A stretch of 64,000 bases of DNA from JAFECT01 sp963838235 (GTDB taxonomy: Bacteria > Pseudomonadota > Alphaproteobacteria > Caulobacterales > Caulobacteraceae), in NCBI GenBank assembly GCA_963838235.1, contig CAWIQJ010000006.1, forward strand, positions 992,001 through 1,056,000, given 5' to 3'. The stretch's first letter is position 1. Each line of letters opens with the position of its first letter. The notes below the pieces were generated by a model. The model saw nothing but the letters and a program-made list of their open reading frames with translations. It was not told the origin of the DNA and did not search any database. Positions 18,036 through 26,455 of this stretch are shown in pieces. Made by a program: the position numbers and the translations under genes.

Positions 18036-18914
18036 ATGCGCCTCTCCAAACTGCCCAAAGCCCTGGCCCCGCTCTGCGCGGTCGCCGCCCTGGCGCTGGG
18101 CGGCGCCGCCCGCGCCGAACCCGCGATCTGGGTGGTGAAGGGCCCGCACATTACCGTCTATCTGTTCGGCACCGTCCACCTGCTCAAGGCCAACGCCGAC
18201 TGGGAGACGCCCAAGATCAAACGGGCCTTCAACTCCAGCGATCACCTGATCGAGGAGATCAACAACGTCGACGGGGCCGCGGCGATGCAGCCGGTGGTGA
18301 TGAAGCTGGGCATGGATGCCGCGCATCCGCTGTCCACCCTGCTCACGCCCGCCGACGACGCCAAACTCGATGCGGCTGAAGCCGACCTGGGCCTGCCCGC
18401 CAAGTCCCTCGAACCGCTCCGCCCGTGGTTCGCCGCCGTGACCCTCACCGTCATACCGATGATGAAGAGCGGCTACGACCCCGCCGCCGGCGTCGACCGC
18501 GACCTCAAGGCCCAGGCCGATGCGCGCAAGGAGCCGGTGGAAGGCTTCGAGACCGCCGAACAGCAACTGGGCTACTTCGCCAGCATGCCCGACGCCGAAC
18601 AGATCGCCATGCTGCGTCAGTCGCTGGACGAATACAAAGACGCCCTGGCCAAGGTCGACGAACTGGCCGGCGCCTGGGCCAAGGGCGATGTCGACACGAT
18701 CTCGACCCTGGTCAACGACGACATCAAGAAGGAAGACCCGCGCCTCTACGACCTGCTGCTGGTCAAGCGCAACCAGTCCTTCGCCGCCCAGATCGCCGAG
18801 CGCATGAAGGGCACGGGCGTGATCTTCGTCGCCGTCGGCGCGGGCCACCTGGCCGGCCCCGACAGCGTCCAGGTCCAACTCGCCAAGCTGGGATACAGGG
18901 CGGAGCGGTTTTAG
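18036..18914 (+). CDS. Secreted TraB/GumN family protein
   Basis: The 292-residue protein has a signal peptide (SKLPKALAPLCAVAALALGGAARA) and the TraB/GumN hallmarks: ITVYLFGTVHLLK near the N-terminus, a glutamate-rich HLIEEINN segment, and GTGVIFVAVGAGHLAGPDSVQ near the C-terminus. The conserved GTVH/GAGH His and Glu residues fit the Tiki/TraB-like metallohydrolase fold. The bacterial substrate is unknown, and exopolysaccharide linkage in the GumN name is historical. The gene stands alone before a large inverted repeat. Confidence 0.85.
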   Translation: MRLSKLPKALAPLCAVAALALGGAARAEPAIWVVKGPHITVYLFGTVHLLKANADWETPKIKRAFNSSDHLIEEINNVDGAAAMQPVVMKLGMDAAHPLSTLLTPADDAKLDAAEADLGLPAKSLEPLRPWFAAVTLTVIPMMKSGYDPAAGVDRDLKAQADARKEPVEGFETAEQQLGYFASMPDAEQIAMLRQSLDEYKDALAKVDELAGAWAKGDVDTISTLVNDDIKKEDPRLYDLLLVKRNQSFAAQIAERMKGTGVIFVAVGAGHLAGPDSVQVQLAKLGYRAERF

Positions 18915-18938
18915 GCGCGAGGGCGCAGGTCTCCAAAG

Positions 18939-19121
18939 TTCCTCCCCCGCGCGAAGCGCGCAGGGGAGGGGGACCATGCGAGCGAAGTCGAAGCATGGTG
19001 GAGGGGCCAGCGCCGACATGAGACGTCGTGCGCTGCGCCACGCTAATCACTGATCGTCGCGCCGGCCCCTCCACCGCCTTCGGCGGTCCCCCTCCCCTGC
19101 GGCCTTCGGCCGGGGGAGGAA
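18939..19121. repeat. Large intergenic inverted repeat with nested hairpins
   Basis: The left arm (from CCTCCCCCGCGCGAAGC through GGTGGAGGGGCC) pairs with the right arm (GGCCCCTCCACCGCC through CGGGGGAGGA) over about 60 bp, with local hairpins replaced between arms. It is non-coding, lies between the TraB/GumN gene and the tRNA, and resembles high-copy palindromic units of Caulobacterales genomes. Confidence 0.75.
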
Positions 19122-19180
19122 CGAATGCACCGCAGCGTTCCGCTTGATGCGCGCGCCCGATCCGCTAATGTCGCCGCCGC

Positions 19181-19255
19181 GCGGGCGTAGTTCAGAGGTA
19201 GAACGTCAGCTTCCCAAGCTGAATGTCGGGGGTTCGATTCCCCCCGCCCGCTCCA
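19181..19255 (+). tRNA. tRNA-Gly (anticodon CCC)
   Basis: A complete cloverleaf of 75 bases including the encoded CCA. The acceptor stem is GCGGGCG/CGCCCGC with T as discriminator base, the D arm is GTTC/GAAC, the anticodon loop is TTCCCAA (CCC at its centre), and the T arm is GGGGG-TTCGATT-CCCCC. It reads GGG codons. Confidence 0.96.
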
Positions 19256-19337
19256 GGTCTTCGGCGCCTCGCGCTCCCGGGAGTTCCGTCATGCGTCATA
19301 GGCGCGCCCTCGACAACCTGACGCTTACGAGGCGTGC

Positions 19338-19673
19338 ATGGCGATAGCCGCCACGATCGTCATGTTTTGCGTCCTTGCGCTCGTCGTCCTGGCGCAGGGC
19401 GCGGTGATTTTCGCGACGGCTTATCTGGCGCTTCACCTTCTGAAGACACGACATCCGGCGGCAAAAGTTCTGGCGATGGCGTTGTCCTGGTTGCTCTGGA
19501 TCGTCCTGACCTGCGTGGCCTATTTTGCGACCGGCGGAGATGGCAGCTTCATGAAGGGGTTCGCCGTCATCCTCATGCTTTGTGTAACGGCAAGTGGGGC
19601 ATCGGTCGCCTATCTGGCCGTCTGGATGCTGTGGCCGCTGACGCGGCGAATGAGCGCCCGCAGCACCGGTTGA
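19338..19673 (+). CDS. Small membrane protein, hypothetical
   Basis: The 111-residue protein has three strong hydrophobic segments (about 4-30, 42-64 and 74-98) with short polar loops. It begins 83 bases after the tRNA and ends four bases before the VOC gene, so the two may be co-transcribed. No family is recognised. Support is the codon pattern, length and spacing to the next gene. Confidence 0.6.
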   Translation: MAIAATIVMFCVLALVVLAQGAVIFATAYLALHLLKTRHPAAKVLAMALSWLLWIVLTCVAYFATGGDGSFMKGFAVILMLCVTASGASVAYLAVWMLWPLTRRMSARSTG

Positions 19674-19677
19674 AACC

Positions 19678-20067
19678 ATGACTCGCGCCGCACTCGACGC
19701 CATCTCCCCCTTCTTCATCGTCGGCGACGTGTCGCGCTCCATCGCCTTCTACGGCGAGCGCCTGGGCTTCGAGCCCGTGTGGCGCGACCCCGAGGATGCG
19801 CCCTTCACCGCCATCCTGCGCCGCGACGGCGTGCAGCTGTTTGTGAAGGCGGAGGCGAGGATTGCGCCTGTCCCCAACAGTTCGCGCCATCCGCACCTGC
19901 GCTGGGACGCCTTCGTCTACACGGCCAACCCCGACGCCTTAGCGGCGGACTTCACCGCGCGCGGCGCGCCCTTCAGCAAGCCGCTCGCGGACACGACCGA
20001 CGGCCTGCGCGGGTTCGAGGTGACCGACCCGGACGGCTATGTCCTATTTTTCGGCCGCCCCCTGTAG
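19678..20067 (+). CDS. VOC family (glyoxalase/bleomycin-resistance-like) protein
   Basis: The 129-residue protein has the VOC opening DAISPFFIVGDVSRSIAFYGERLGFEPVW in its usual beta-alpha order and the ending FEVTDPDGYVLFFGRP, where Glu/Asp-type metal ligands normally lie. VOC proteins are small metal-dependent lyases, dioxygenases or antibiotic-binding proteins. The specific substrate cannot be told from sequence. A possible ligand His (SRHPHLRWD) is present in the middle strand. Confidence 0.85.
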   Translation: MTRAALDAISPFFIVGDVSRSIAFYGERLGFEPVWRDPEDAPFTAILRRDGVQLFVKAEARIAPVPNSSRHPHLRWDAFVYTANPDALAADFTARGAPFSKPLADTTDGLRGFEVTDPDGYVLFFGRPL

Positions 20068-20202
20068 GCCGCGGCGATTTCGCCGGGCAAGGGCGCGACC
20101 TTGCTAAGGCTTGCAACCGAAGGCTAGGGTCGGGGCTGCGCAAGTCGAGGGGGACACGGTGCGCGGCATTTGGGGCGCCCTTCTGCGGAAGGGCCCGGGC
20201 GC

Positions 20203-21315
20203 ATGACGCCCTCTGACGGTTCTGGCGAAGAGCCGCTGATGATCCACCAGGTCGCGTCGCGCAAGCGCCGGCGCGGCGGGGGCTTCAACTATTCCTGGTT
20301 CATCGCCGCGGTGGTCGTCATGGCCATCGGCGCGGGCGGCGCCTACATGGTGCTGGGCAAGAAGGGCGGCGTGCTCGAGGTCAAGCCCCAGGGCGTGGCG
20401 AGCCTCAGCGCGGCGGAGGCCTGCTACCGCGACAACGACTTCGCCTGCACCGAGGCGGACTACGACGCCTATCTCCAGAAATATCCCAACGACCGGACCA
20501 CCAACGCGCGGATGGCGCTGGTGCTGACCCGGGACGGCCGTCACAAGGAGGCGCTGCCTTACTATCGCAAGGCCGACAGCCTCGGCGCCGACACCTACGA
20601 TTTCTATGCGGGCTACGCCGAGAGCCTGGAGGCGACCGGCGACATCGACGGCGCCATCGAGAAGAACCGCGCCTCGCTGAAGATTGTGCCGAGCCTGGTC
20701 GACGTCCGCGGCTCGCTCGCCAACGAACTGGTGCGCAAGGGCCGTCCGCAGGAGGCGCTCGATCTGCTCGAAAGCTTCGACCGCACGCTCGAGGACGAGG
20801 GGCAACAGCCGTACTTCACCAGCCAGATCGAACAGATCAAAGCCAAGATGGGCGGCGGCGTGTCGGCCGCGGCGGGAGCCGCCCAGGCGGGCGCCGGCGC
20901 GGCGCTCAAGGGCGTAACCCAGAACGGCGTGACCGAGATCAAGCTCGAACGCGCAGACGGCGCGCTTTATGTGCCGGTGCTGATCGACAACGCCGTGACG
21001 CTGAAGTTCGTGGTCAACTCGGGCGCGACCGACGTCACCATTTCATCGGACGTGGCGCAGACGCTGACGCGCATGGGCAAGCTGTCGCGCGCCGACTATC
21101 TCGGCCACGGCGACTTCATCCTGGCGGATGGCTCGCACCTTCCGTCGCAACTGTTCGTCATCCGCTCGCTGAAGGTCGGCGACTGCGAACTGCACGACGT
21201 GACCGCGGTGATCACCAACAGCCGCGGCTCACTATTGCTGGGTCAGAGCTTTCTGCGCCGGTTCAAATCCTGGTCGATCGACAACCGACGCGGGGTGCTG
21301 GTGCTCACCGACTGA
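20203..21315 (+). CDS. Membrane-anchored TPR protein with retropepsin-like domain (catalytic Asp replaced)
   Basis: The 370-residue protein starts at the ATG at 20203 (GGAAGGG upstream). It has a basic N-tail, one membrane helix (about residues 34-54), TPR-like helices (about 70-210) and a C-terminal clan AA aspartic protease-like domain (about 240-370). The domain shows the expected strands (ADGALYVPVLIDNAVTLKFVV...LLLGQSFLRRFKSWSIDNRRGVLVL). However, the active-site D-[ST]-G-A is NSGATDV, with Asn in place of the nucleophilic-water Asp. The protein may therefore be a catalytically dead peptide binder. Related retropepsin-like proteins with DSGA are common in Proteobacteria. Confidence 0.8.
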   Translation: MTPSDGSGEEPLMIHQVASRKRRRGGGFNYSWFIAAVVVMAIGAGGAYMVLGKKGGVLEVKPQGVASLSAAEACYRDNDFACTEADYDAYLQKYPNDRTTNARMALVLTRDGRHKEALPYYRKADSLGADTYDFYAGYAESLEATGDIDGAIEKNRASLKIVPSLVDVRGSLANELVRKGRPQEALDLLESFDRTLEDEGQQPYFTSQIEQIKAKMGGGVSAAAGAAQAGAGAALKGVTQNGVTEIKLERADGALYVPVLIDNAVTLKFVVNSGATDVTISSDVAQTLTRMGKLSRADYLGHGDFILADGSHLPSQLFVIRSLKVGDCELHDVTAVITNSRGSLLLGQSFLRRFKSWSIDNRRGVLVLTD

Positions 21316-21471
21316 GGCGTTTGCTTGCGGCGGATCCGGTCTGGGTCCGCCATCGTCGGACTCGCCGAAACCGGGAAATATCGGTTCAGAGACCGTTCAG
21401 GTAGCCGACCCGATGGTGCAGATAGCAGCGTCATCCGAATCTCGGGTGGCCTCGCCTGGGAGGAGACCACG

Positions 21472-21908
21472 ATGCGCGTACGCCCGTTGCTGCTGGCTAT
21501 CGGTTTTGCGTTGCTGACCGCCGGGGTCGCCGTCGCCGGCGCGCCCCTGAAGGGGATCGACGTCAAGCTGGGCAAGAGCCCCGGCGGCGGCTGCGCCGCA
21601 CGCGAGATGAATGCGGTCGAGTCTTCGCACAAGGGCCCGGCGGCGACGTGCCCCGTGACCCGGACCGACGTGCGCGGCATCGTCAGCTTCGGCGTCCGCC
21701 GAAGGGAAACTATATGATCAGCCTGTCGCCGGCGCAGGGCCTGCGGCTGCACGTGCAGATCATCGGCGCCGTGGGCGGCGCCATCGAGCGCGACATTGCC
21801 GCCGGCGCGGCGCCGATCACCTTCGCTATGGACGGGACTCACCCGCTGAGCGCGACGGTGACCTCGACCGCGACGGTCATGAAGGCGCAGACACCGCGCA
21901 AGCCCTAG
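21472..21908 (+). pseudogene. Small secreted protein with transthyretin-like fold, frameshifted
   Basis: The ATG at 21472 follows GGGAGGAG and opens a signal peptide (MRVRPLLLAIGFALLTAGVAVA). The mature sequence GIDVKLGKSPGGG...TDVRGIVSFGV changes frame near 21696 and continues PPKGNYMISLSP...MKAQTPRKP to the stop at 21908. Adding one C in the CC run at 21696-21697 restores a product of about 145 residues. The pattern (G-x-F/V-x-FGV-P-x-GxY) resembles carboxypeptidase-regulatory/prealbumin-like domains of exported proteins. Function unknown. The frameshift is probably an assembly error. Confidence 0.6.
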
Positions 21909-21927
21909 ATCGGCACGACGCAGGGCG

Positions 21928-22314
21928 TCAGTCGTGGGCCGTGCCGGGCCGCCGTTCGGCCACGTGCCAGAGCACCCCGGCGGGGTCGATCAGATAGGCG
22001 ATACGCAGGCCCCAGGGCTGCATCGCGGGGGCGCTGGGCGGCTGGACGCCGAAGCGTTCGACTAGGTTCAACGTTTGGATATGCGCCCACCAGGCGTCGA
22101 GGTCGTCGACCATCAGCTGCAGCATGTGGTTCTCGCCCTCGACATAGTAGCGCTGCAGGATGATGGCCGCGCCGTCGGTCCCGATGGCGAAGATGGCGAC
22201 CTCGCTGTCCAGCAGCTTCCTGAAGCCCAAGGCTTCGTAGAAGGCGCGGCTGACCTCGAAATCCTTGGTGGGCAGGAAGGGCCGAATCGCCTCGGCGCCG
22301 TCGGGGATGGGCAT
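21928..22314 (-). CDS. VOC family protein
   Basis: The 128-residue protein (start ATG 22314, AAGGAC upstream) has the VOC order: AIRPFLPTKDFEVSRAFYEALGF, then EGENHMLQLMVDDLDAWWAHI and AYLIDPAGVLWHVAERR. The final Trp-His and the Gln/His in the middle strand could be metal ligands. It is convergent to the short secreted gene at 21472. The substrate is unknown. Confidence 0.85.
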   Translation of the reverse strand: MPIPDGAEAIRPFLPTKDFEVSRAFYEALGFRKLLDSEVAIFAIGTDGAAIILQRYYVEGENHMLQLMVDDLDAWWAHIQTLNLVERFGVQPPSAPAMQPWGLRIAYLIDPAGVLWHVAERRPGTAHD

Positions 22315-22435
22315 GGTCGAAGTCCTTGTGAGTTCGGGCGGGGCGCCCATCCGCCCCTAGCCCCGGGACGCAATCTAGGGCAAGTCTTGCCCCGAAACGG
22401 CCTCTGGGGAGGGGCCGACAGGGGAGTTGAGCGTC

Positions 22436-24467
22436 ATGACGGACACGCCCGCCGGGGACGACAAGAAACGAATCGAGCTGACCATTCGGGGCCTGATCCT
22501 GGGCGTCCTGATCTGCGTCGCGCTGACCGCGGCGAATGTCTACATGGGCCTGCGGGTGGCGCTGACGTTCGCGTCCTCAATTCCGGCGGCCGTCATCTCC
22601 ATGGCGGTGCTCCGGATGTTCAAGAACTCGACCATCTGGGAAAACAACATCGTCCAGACCGTAGCCTCGGCGGCGGGGACGTTGTCCTCGGTGATCTTCG
22701 TCCTGCCGGGCCTGCTCATGGTCGGCTGGTGGTCGCACTTCAACTTCCTCAACTCGTTTTTGATCTGCGCGGTCGGTGGCGTGCTCGGCGTGATGTACAC
22801 CATCCCCTTACGCCGTGCGCTGGTGACCAATTCCAACCTGCCCTATCCGGAAGGCGTCGCGGCGGCCGAGGTGCTGAAGGTCGGGTCTGGGACGTCCCAT
22901 GGCGCGGGCAGTGAAGCGACGAAGACGGAAACCGGCTCCGCCGGTCTGCAGACGATGATCGCGGGTTCTGCCGTGTCGGCGCTCTTCCCGCTGGGCATCG
23001 GAGCGAAGTTCTTCTCCGACGGCTTCAACAAGTTCTGGCGCCTGACGCCGACCGCGGGCACCGGCATCGGCGGCGGCTTCTCACTGGCGCTGGTCGGCGC
23101 CGGTCACCTGATGGGCCTGACCGTCGGCATCTCGATGCTGGCCGGCATCATCATCGCCTGGGGCGGGTTCGTGCCCTATTTCATGACGCAACATCCGGTC
23201 CCCGGCGACCTCGCCGCCGCCGCCACCGCGGTGTTCAAAACCAAGGTGAAGCTGATCGGCGCCGGCACCATCGCCATCTCGTCGATCTGGACCCTGGGCA
23301 AGCTGGTCGTTCCGGTGTGGCGCGGGCTGGTGGCGGCCGCGTCGTCGTCGTCGAAGTCTCCCGAGACGGAAGCGCCTCGCTGCCGCGCACGGAACGCGAC
23401 ATGCCCATCGCCCTGGTCGGCCTGATCGCCCTGGTCTGCCTCGTGCCGATCGCGTGGATGCTCTACGCCTTCCTGCACCTGCCGCCGTCGGCGCCGCTGT
23501 TGCCGTTGCTGACGCCGCTGCTGATCGCGGGCGTGGTCTATATCGCCATCGTCGGCCTCGCCGTCTCGGCGGTGTGCGGCTACATGGCCGGCCTGATCGG
23601 GTCGTCCAACAGCCCGGTGTCGGGCCTGGCGATCCTGGCGGTGCTGTAGGCGCCACCGTGATGCTGAACGCCATCGCGGGCGCTGTCGTCGGGTCGTCGG
23701 ACGCACTCGTCGCCTTCTCGCTGTTCGTAACCGCGATCCTGCTCACCGTGGCCACCATCGCCAACAACAACCTGCAGGACCTGAAGACTGGCCAGCTCGT
23801 CGACGCCACGCCGTGGAAACAGCAGGTGGCCCTGATCGTGGGCGTGTTCGCCGGCGCCCTGGTCATCCCGCCGATCTGCGACCTGCTGTTCAAGACCTAC
23901 GGCTTCGACGGCGTGCTCAGCCACCCGATCAAGCCGGGCTCGCCGCTGAACGCGCCCCAGGCTAACCTGATCTCGACCATCGCGCGGGGCGTTATCAAGG
24001 GCGACCTGGACTGGCCGATGCTCGGTATCGGCTGCGTCGTCGGCGGCGTTCTGGTGGCCATCGACGAATCCTTGCGCAAGGTCAGCAACGGCAAGATGGG
24101 CCTGCCGCCGCTGGGCGCCGCGTTGGCCATGTACCTGCCGACCGCCGTCACCACGCCGGTGGTGTTGGGCTCCGTGATCGGCTGGGTTTACAACAAGATC
24201 GTCGCGCGCCGCCCGTGGGGCGAGAGCGCCAAGCAACTCGGCGTGCTGCTGGCGTCCGGCTTCATCGTCGGCGAGAGCCTGATCTATGTGCTGATCGCGG
24301 CTGTAACCTTTTTGACCGGTAAGGCGGAGCCATTCGCGATCCTGGGCACAGACCCGACCGGCGGCCACGCCGAACTGGTCGGCGCGATCGTCTTCGCCGT
24401 GGTGATTGTCGTGCTCTACACGTGGATCCAGGGCCTCGCTAAAAAGGCGGCCGCCAGGCCGGCCTGA
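22436..24467 (+). pseudogene. OPT family oligopeptide transporter, two frameshifts
   Basis: The ATG at 22436 follows AGGGGAG. Three consecutive frames encode one OPT transporter of about 676 residues. The N-terminal helices (LTIRGLILGVLICVALTAANVYMGLRV, SIPAAVISMAVLR) include the family signature NIVQTVASAAGTLSSVIFVLPGL. The frame slips near 23373 (one base missing before SLPRTERDMPIA) and again at about 23646 (one base missing in CTG-TAG, restoring LAVLVGATVMLN). The rest has typical OPT motifs (IANNNLQDLKTGQLVDATPW, LPPLGAALAMYLP). OPT proteins take up peptides or metal chelates with protons. The gene lies 14 bases before the D-cysteine desulfhydrase gene. Two indels in a well-conserved product suggest sequencing error. 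Confidence 0.85.
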
Positions 24468-24481
24468 GATAAGGAACGACT

Positions 24482-25480
24482 GTGAATCTCTCCCGCTTTC
24501 CGCGGCGTCGTTACACGCCGCACGCCACGCCGATCGAGAAACTCGAGCATCTCAGCCGCCACTTCGGCGGGCCCGAGATCTACATCAAGCGCGACGACCT
24601 GCTGGGCCTCACCGCCGGCGGTAACAAGACGCGCAAGCTCGAGTTCCTGGTCGCCGACGCCCTGGCCAAGGGGGCGGACACCCTGATCACCGTGGGCGCG
24701 GTGCAGTCCAACCACTGCCGCCTCACCCTGGCGGCGGCGGTGAAGGAAGGCTTGAAGTGCCGCCTCCTGCTCGAGCAGCGGGTGCCGGGTAGCTACGATG
24801 CGCACGCCTCGGGCAACAATTTCCTGTTCGACCTTTTGGGCGTCGAAGCGGTAACCGTGGTCGAGGGCGGCGTCGATCTGGGCGCGGAGATGCAAAAGGT
24901 CGCCGACGAGGTGAAAAAAGCCGGGCGTACGCCGTACATCATCGTCGGCGGCGGTTCGAACGCATTGGGCGCGCTTGGTTACGTCGCCTGCGCCGAGGAA
25001 ATCCTCGGCCAGTGTTTCGACACGGGGCTGAAGCTCGACCATGTGGTCTGCGCCAGCGGCAGCGCGGGCACCCATGCGGGCCTGCTGGTCGGGCTGGAAG
25101 GCAACAATGCGCAGATCCCGCTGACGGGGATCAATGTGCGCCGTCCGCGCGCGGAGCAGGAAGGCAATGTCCACAAGCTGGTGGGCGAGACCGCGAGCCT
25201 GCTCGGCATCGACACGCCTGAGCGGCAGAGCGTGCGCGCGCTCGACGAGTGGGTGGGACCGGGCTATTCGCTGCCGACCGAGGAGATGGTGGCGGCGGTG
25301 CGCTTGCTGTCGCGGCTCGAAGGCGTGCTGCTCGATCCGGTCTATACCGGCAAGGCCATGGCGGGCCTGATCGGCCTGGTGGAACGCGGTGAATTCAACA
25401 AGACCGACAAGGTGCTGTTCGTGCACACGGGCGGCGCGCCCGCGCTCTACGCCTATCAGCCGGTGCTGCAACCCGCGTGA
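24482..25480 (+). CDS. dcyD: D-cysteine desulfhydrase (PLP-dependent, ACC deaminase family)
   Basis: The 332-residue fold type II PLP enzyme has the Schiff-base lysine in LTAGGNKTRKLEFL and phosphate-binding residues in CASGSAGTHAGL. The substrate region VGAVQSNHCRLTLAAA distinguishes it from threonine synthase-like relatives. It converts D-cysteine to pyruvate, H2S and ammonia, and ACC-deaminase-like side activities are known in the family. It starts at a GTG 14 bases after the OPT transporter and its stop overlaps the next start by four bases, so the three genes form an operon. D-Cys versus D-Ala/ACC specificity is inferred from overall similarity. Confidence 0.88.
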   Translation: MNLSRFPRRRYTPHATPIEKLEHLSRHFGGPEIYIKRDDLLGLTAGGNKTRKLEFLVADALAKGADTLITVGAVQSNHCRLTLAAAVKEGLKCRLLLEQRVPGSYDAHASGNNFLFDLLGVEAVTVVEGGVDLGAEMQKVADEVKKAGRTPYIIVGGGSNALGALGYVACAEEILGQCFDTGLKLDHVVCASGSAGTHAGLLVGLEGNNAQIPLTGINVRRPRAEQEGNVHKLVGETASLLGIDTPERQSVRALDEWVGPGYSLPTEEMVAAVRLLSRLEGVLLDPVYTGKAMAGLIGLVERGEFNKTDKVLFVHTGGAPALYAYQPVLQPA

Positions 25481-26205
25481 GCGAGCAGCGCAAGATCGCG
25501 GGCGTGATCGGCGGGCTGGGGCCCGCCGCCACGCTCGATTTCTTCGCCCGCGTGCTGAAGGCGAGGCCGGCCGAGCGCGATCAGGACCACCTGCGCCTGA
25601 TTATCGACAACAACCCCTGGGTTCCCGACCGCAACGCGGCGATTGACGGGACCGGACCGTCCGCCGGTCCCGCCTTGGCCGAAATCGCGCGCGGGCTCGA
25701 GCGAGCCGGCGCCGAGTTCCTGGTCATGCCGTGCAACGCCGCCCACGCCTTCCAGGCCGGCATCGAGGCGGCGACGCCGCTACCATTCATCAGCCTGATC
25801 GACGAGACGGTGAAGGCGGCGCTACGCGACGCGCCGGGCGCGAAGCGAGCGGGCATCCTGGGCGCGCGCGGGACCTTGCGCGCGGGCCTCTACACCCGGG
25901 CCTTCGCCCAGCACGGCGTCAAGACGATCGACCCGGACGGTGAACGGCTCGATCGGTTGATGAGCCTGATCGGCGCGGTGAAGCGCGACGCCGTGACCGA
26001 CGCGGTGCGCGCGGGCGTGCTCGCGCTAGCGGCCGAACTGGAAGACGAGGGCGCGGACTTCATCGTCGCGGCCTGCACCGAGGTGCCGATCGTACTGTCG
26101 CCCGGCGAGACACGAACGCCGTTGATCAGCTCCACCGACGTGCTGGTGGAACGCACCATCGCCTACGCGTCGGGCGCGGAGCTGCTCCCCGAAAAAACAC
26201 ACTGA
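25477..26205 (+). CDS. Aspartate/glutamate racemase family protein
   Basis: The 242-residue protein shows the Asp/Glu racemase fold with the two catalytic Cys, one in LVMPCNAAHAF and one in IVAACTEVPIVL, and the N-terminal KIAGVIGGLGPAATLDFF. These cofactor-independent racemases interconvert L- and D-aspartate (or similar). Its GTG start overlaps the desulfhydrase stop (GTGA), implying translational coupling. With the transporter and D-cysteine desulfhydrase this suggests uptake and conversion of D-amino acids, perhaps from peptidoglycan or peptides. EcgA/RacX-type broad specificity is possible. Confidence 0.85.
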   Translation: MSEQRKIAGVIGGLGPAATLDFFARVLKARPAERDQDHLRLIIDNNPWVPDRNAAIDGTGPSAGPALAEIARGLERAGAEFLVMPCNAAHAFQAGIEAATPLPFISLIDETVKAALRDAPGAKRAGILGARGTLRAGLYTRAFAQHGVKTIDPDGERLDRLMSLIGAVKRDAVTDAVRAGVLALAAELEDEGADFIVAACTEVPIVLSPGETRTPLISSTDVLVERTIAYASGAELLPEKTH

Positions 26206-26382
26206 TCACGAAGAACTCGAAGGAAGAAAAGAAAGCGCGGGGTCCAATAGGCGTCGCGCTGGTGTATCGCCTCGACCGCGCTTCGCGCGGTCATTCATCA
26301 CTCGCAGAACGTATGCGGCGCTGGGGCGCTTTCCTTCCCCTTTCTTCTCTTTCTTTGAGTTCTTCGTGATCAGTGTTTTTTT
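26191..26382. repeat. Long imperfect intergenic inverted repeat
   Basis: AAAAAACACACTGATCACG...AAGCGC at about 26192-26238 is mirrored at 26327-26382 (GCGCTTTCC... to GATCAGTGTTTTTTT) with small gaps. The core GATCACGAAGAACTC is perfect. The left arm overlaps the last codons of the racemase gene and the right arm ends in T7, so it can act as a terminator for that operon. It shares the ACGAA character of the copies at 11040 and 14713. Confidence 0.7.
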
Positions 26383-26455
26383 GATGCGCTACGCGCGAAG
26401 AAAAAGGCGGCGGACCTGGGGCCGCCGCCTCGTTCGTTTCAGGTGGTGCGCAGCG

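Noticed and set aside
17985..19019. 344-codon minus-strand open frame
   Set aside because: Antisense to the TraB/GumN gene, which has a signal peptide and family motifs.
19144..19347. Short open frame across the tRNA
   Set aside because: It runs through tRNA-Gly(CCC), whose cloverleaf is complete; the peptide has no support.
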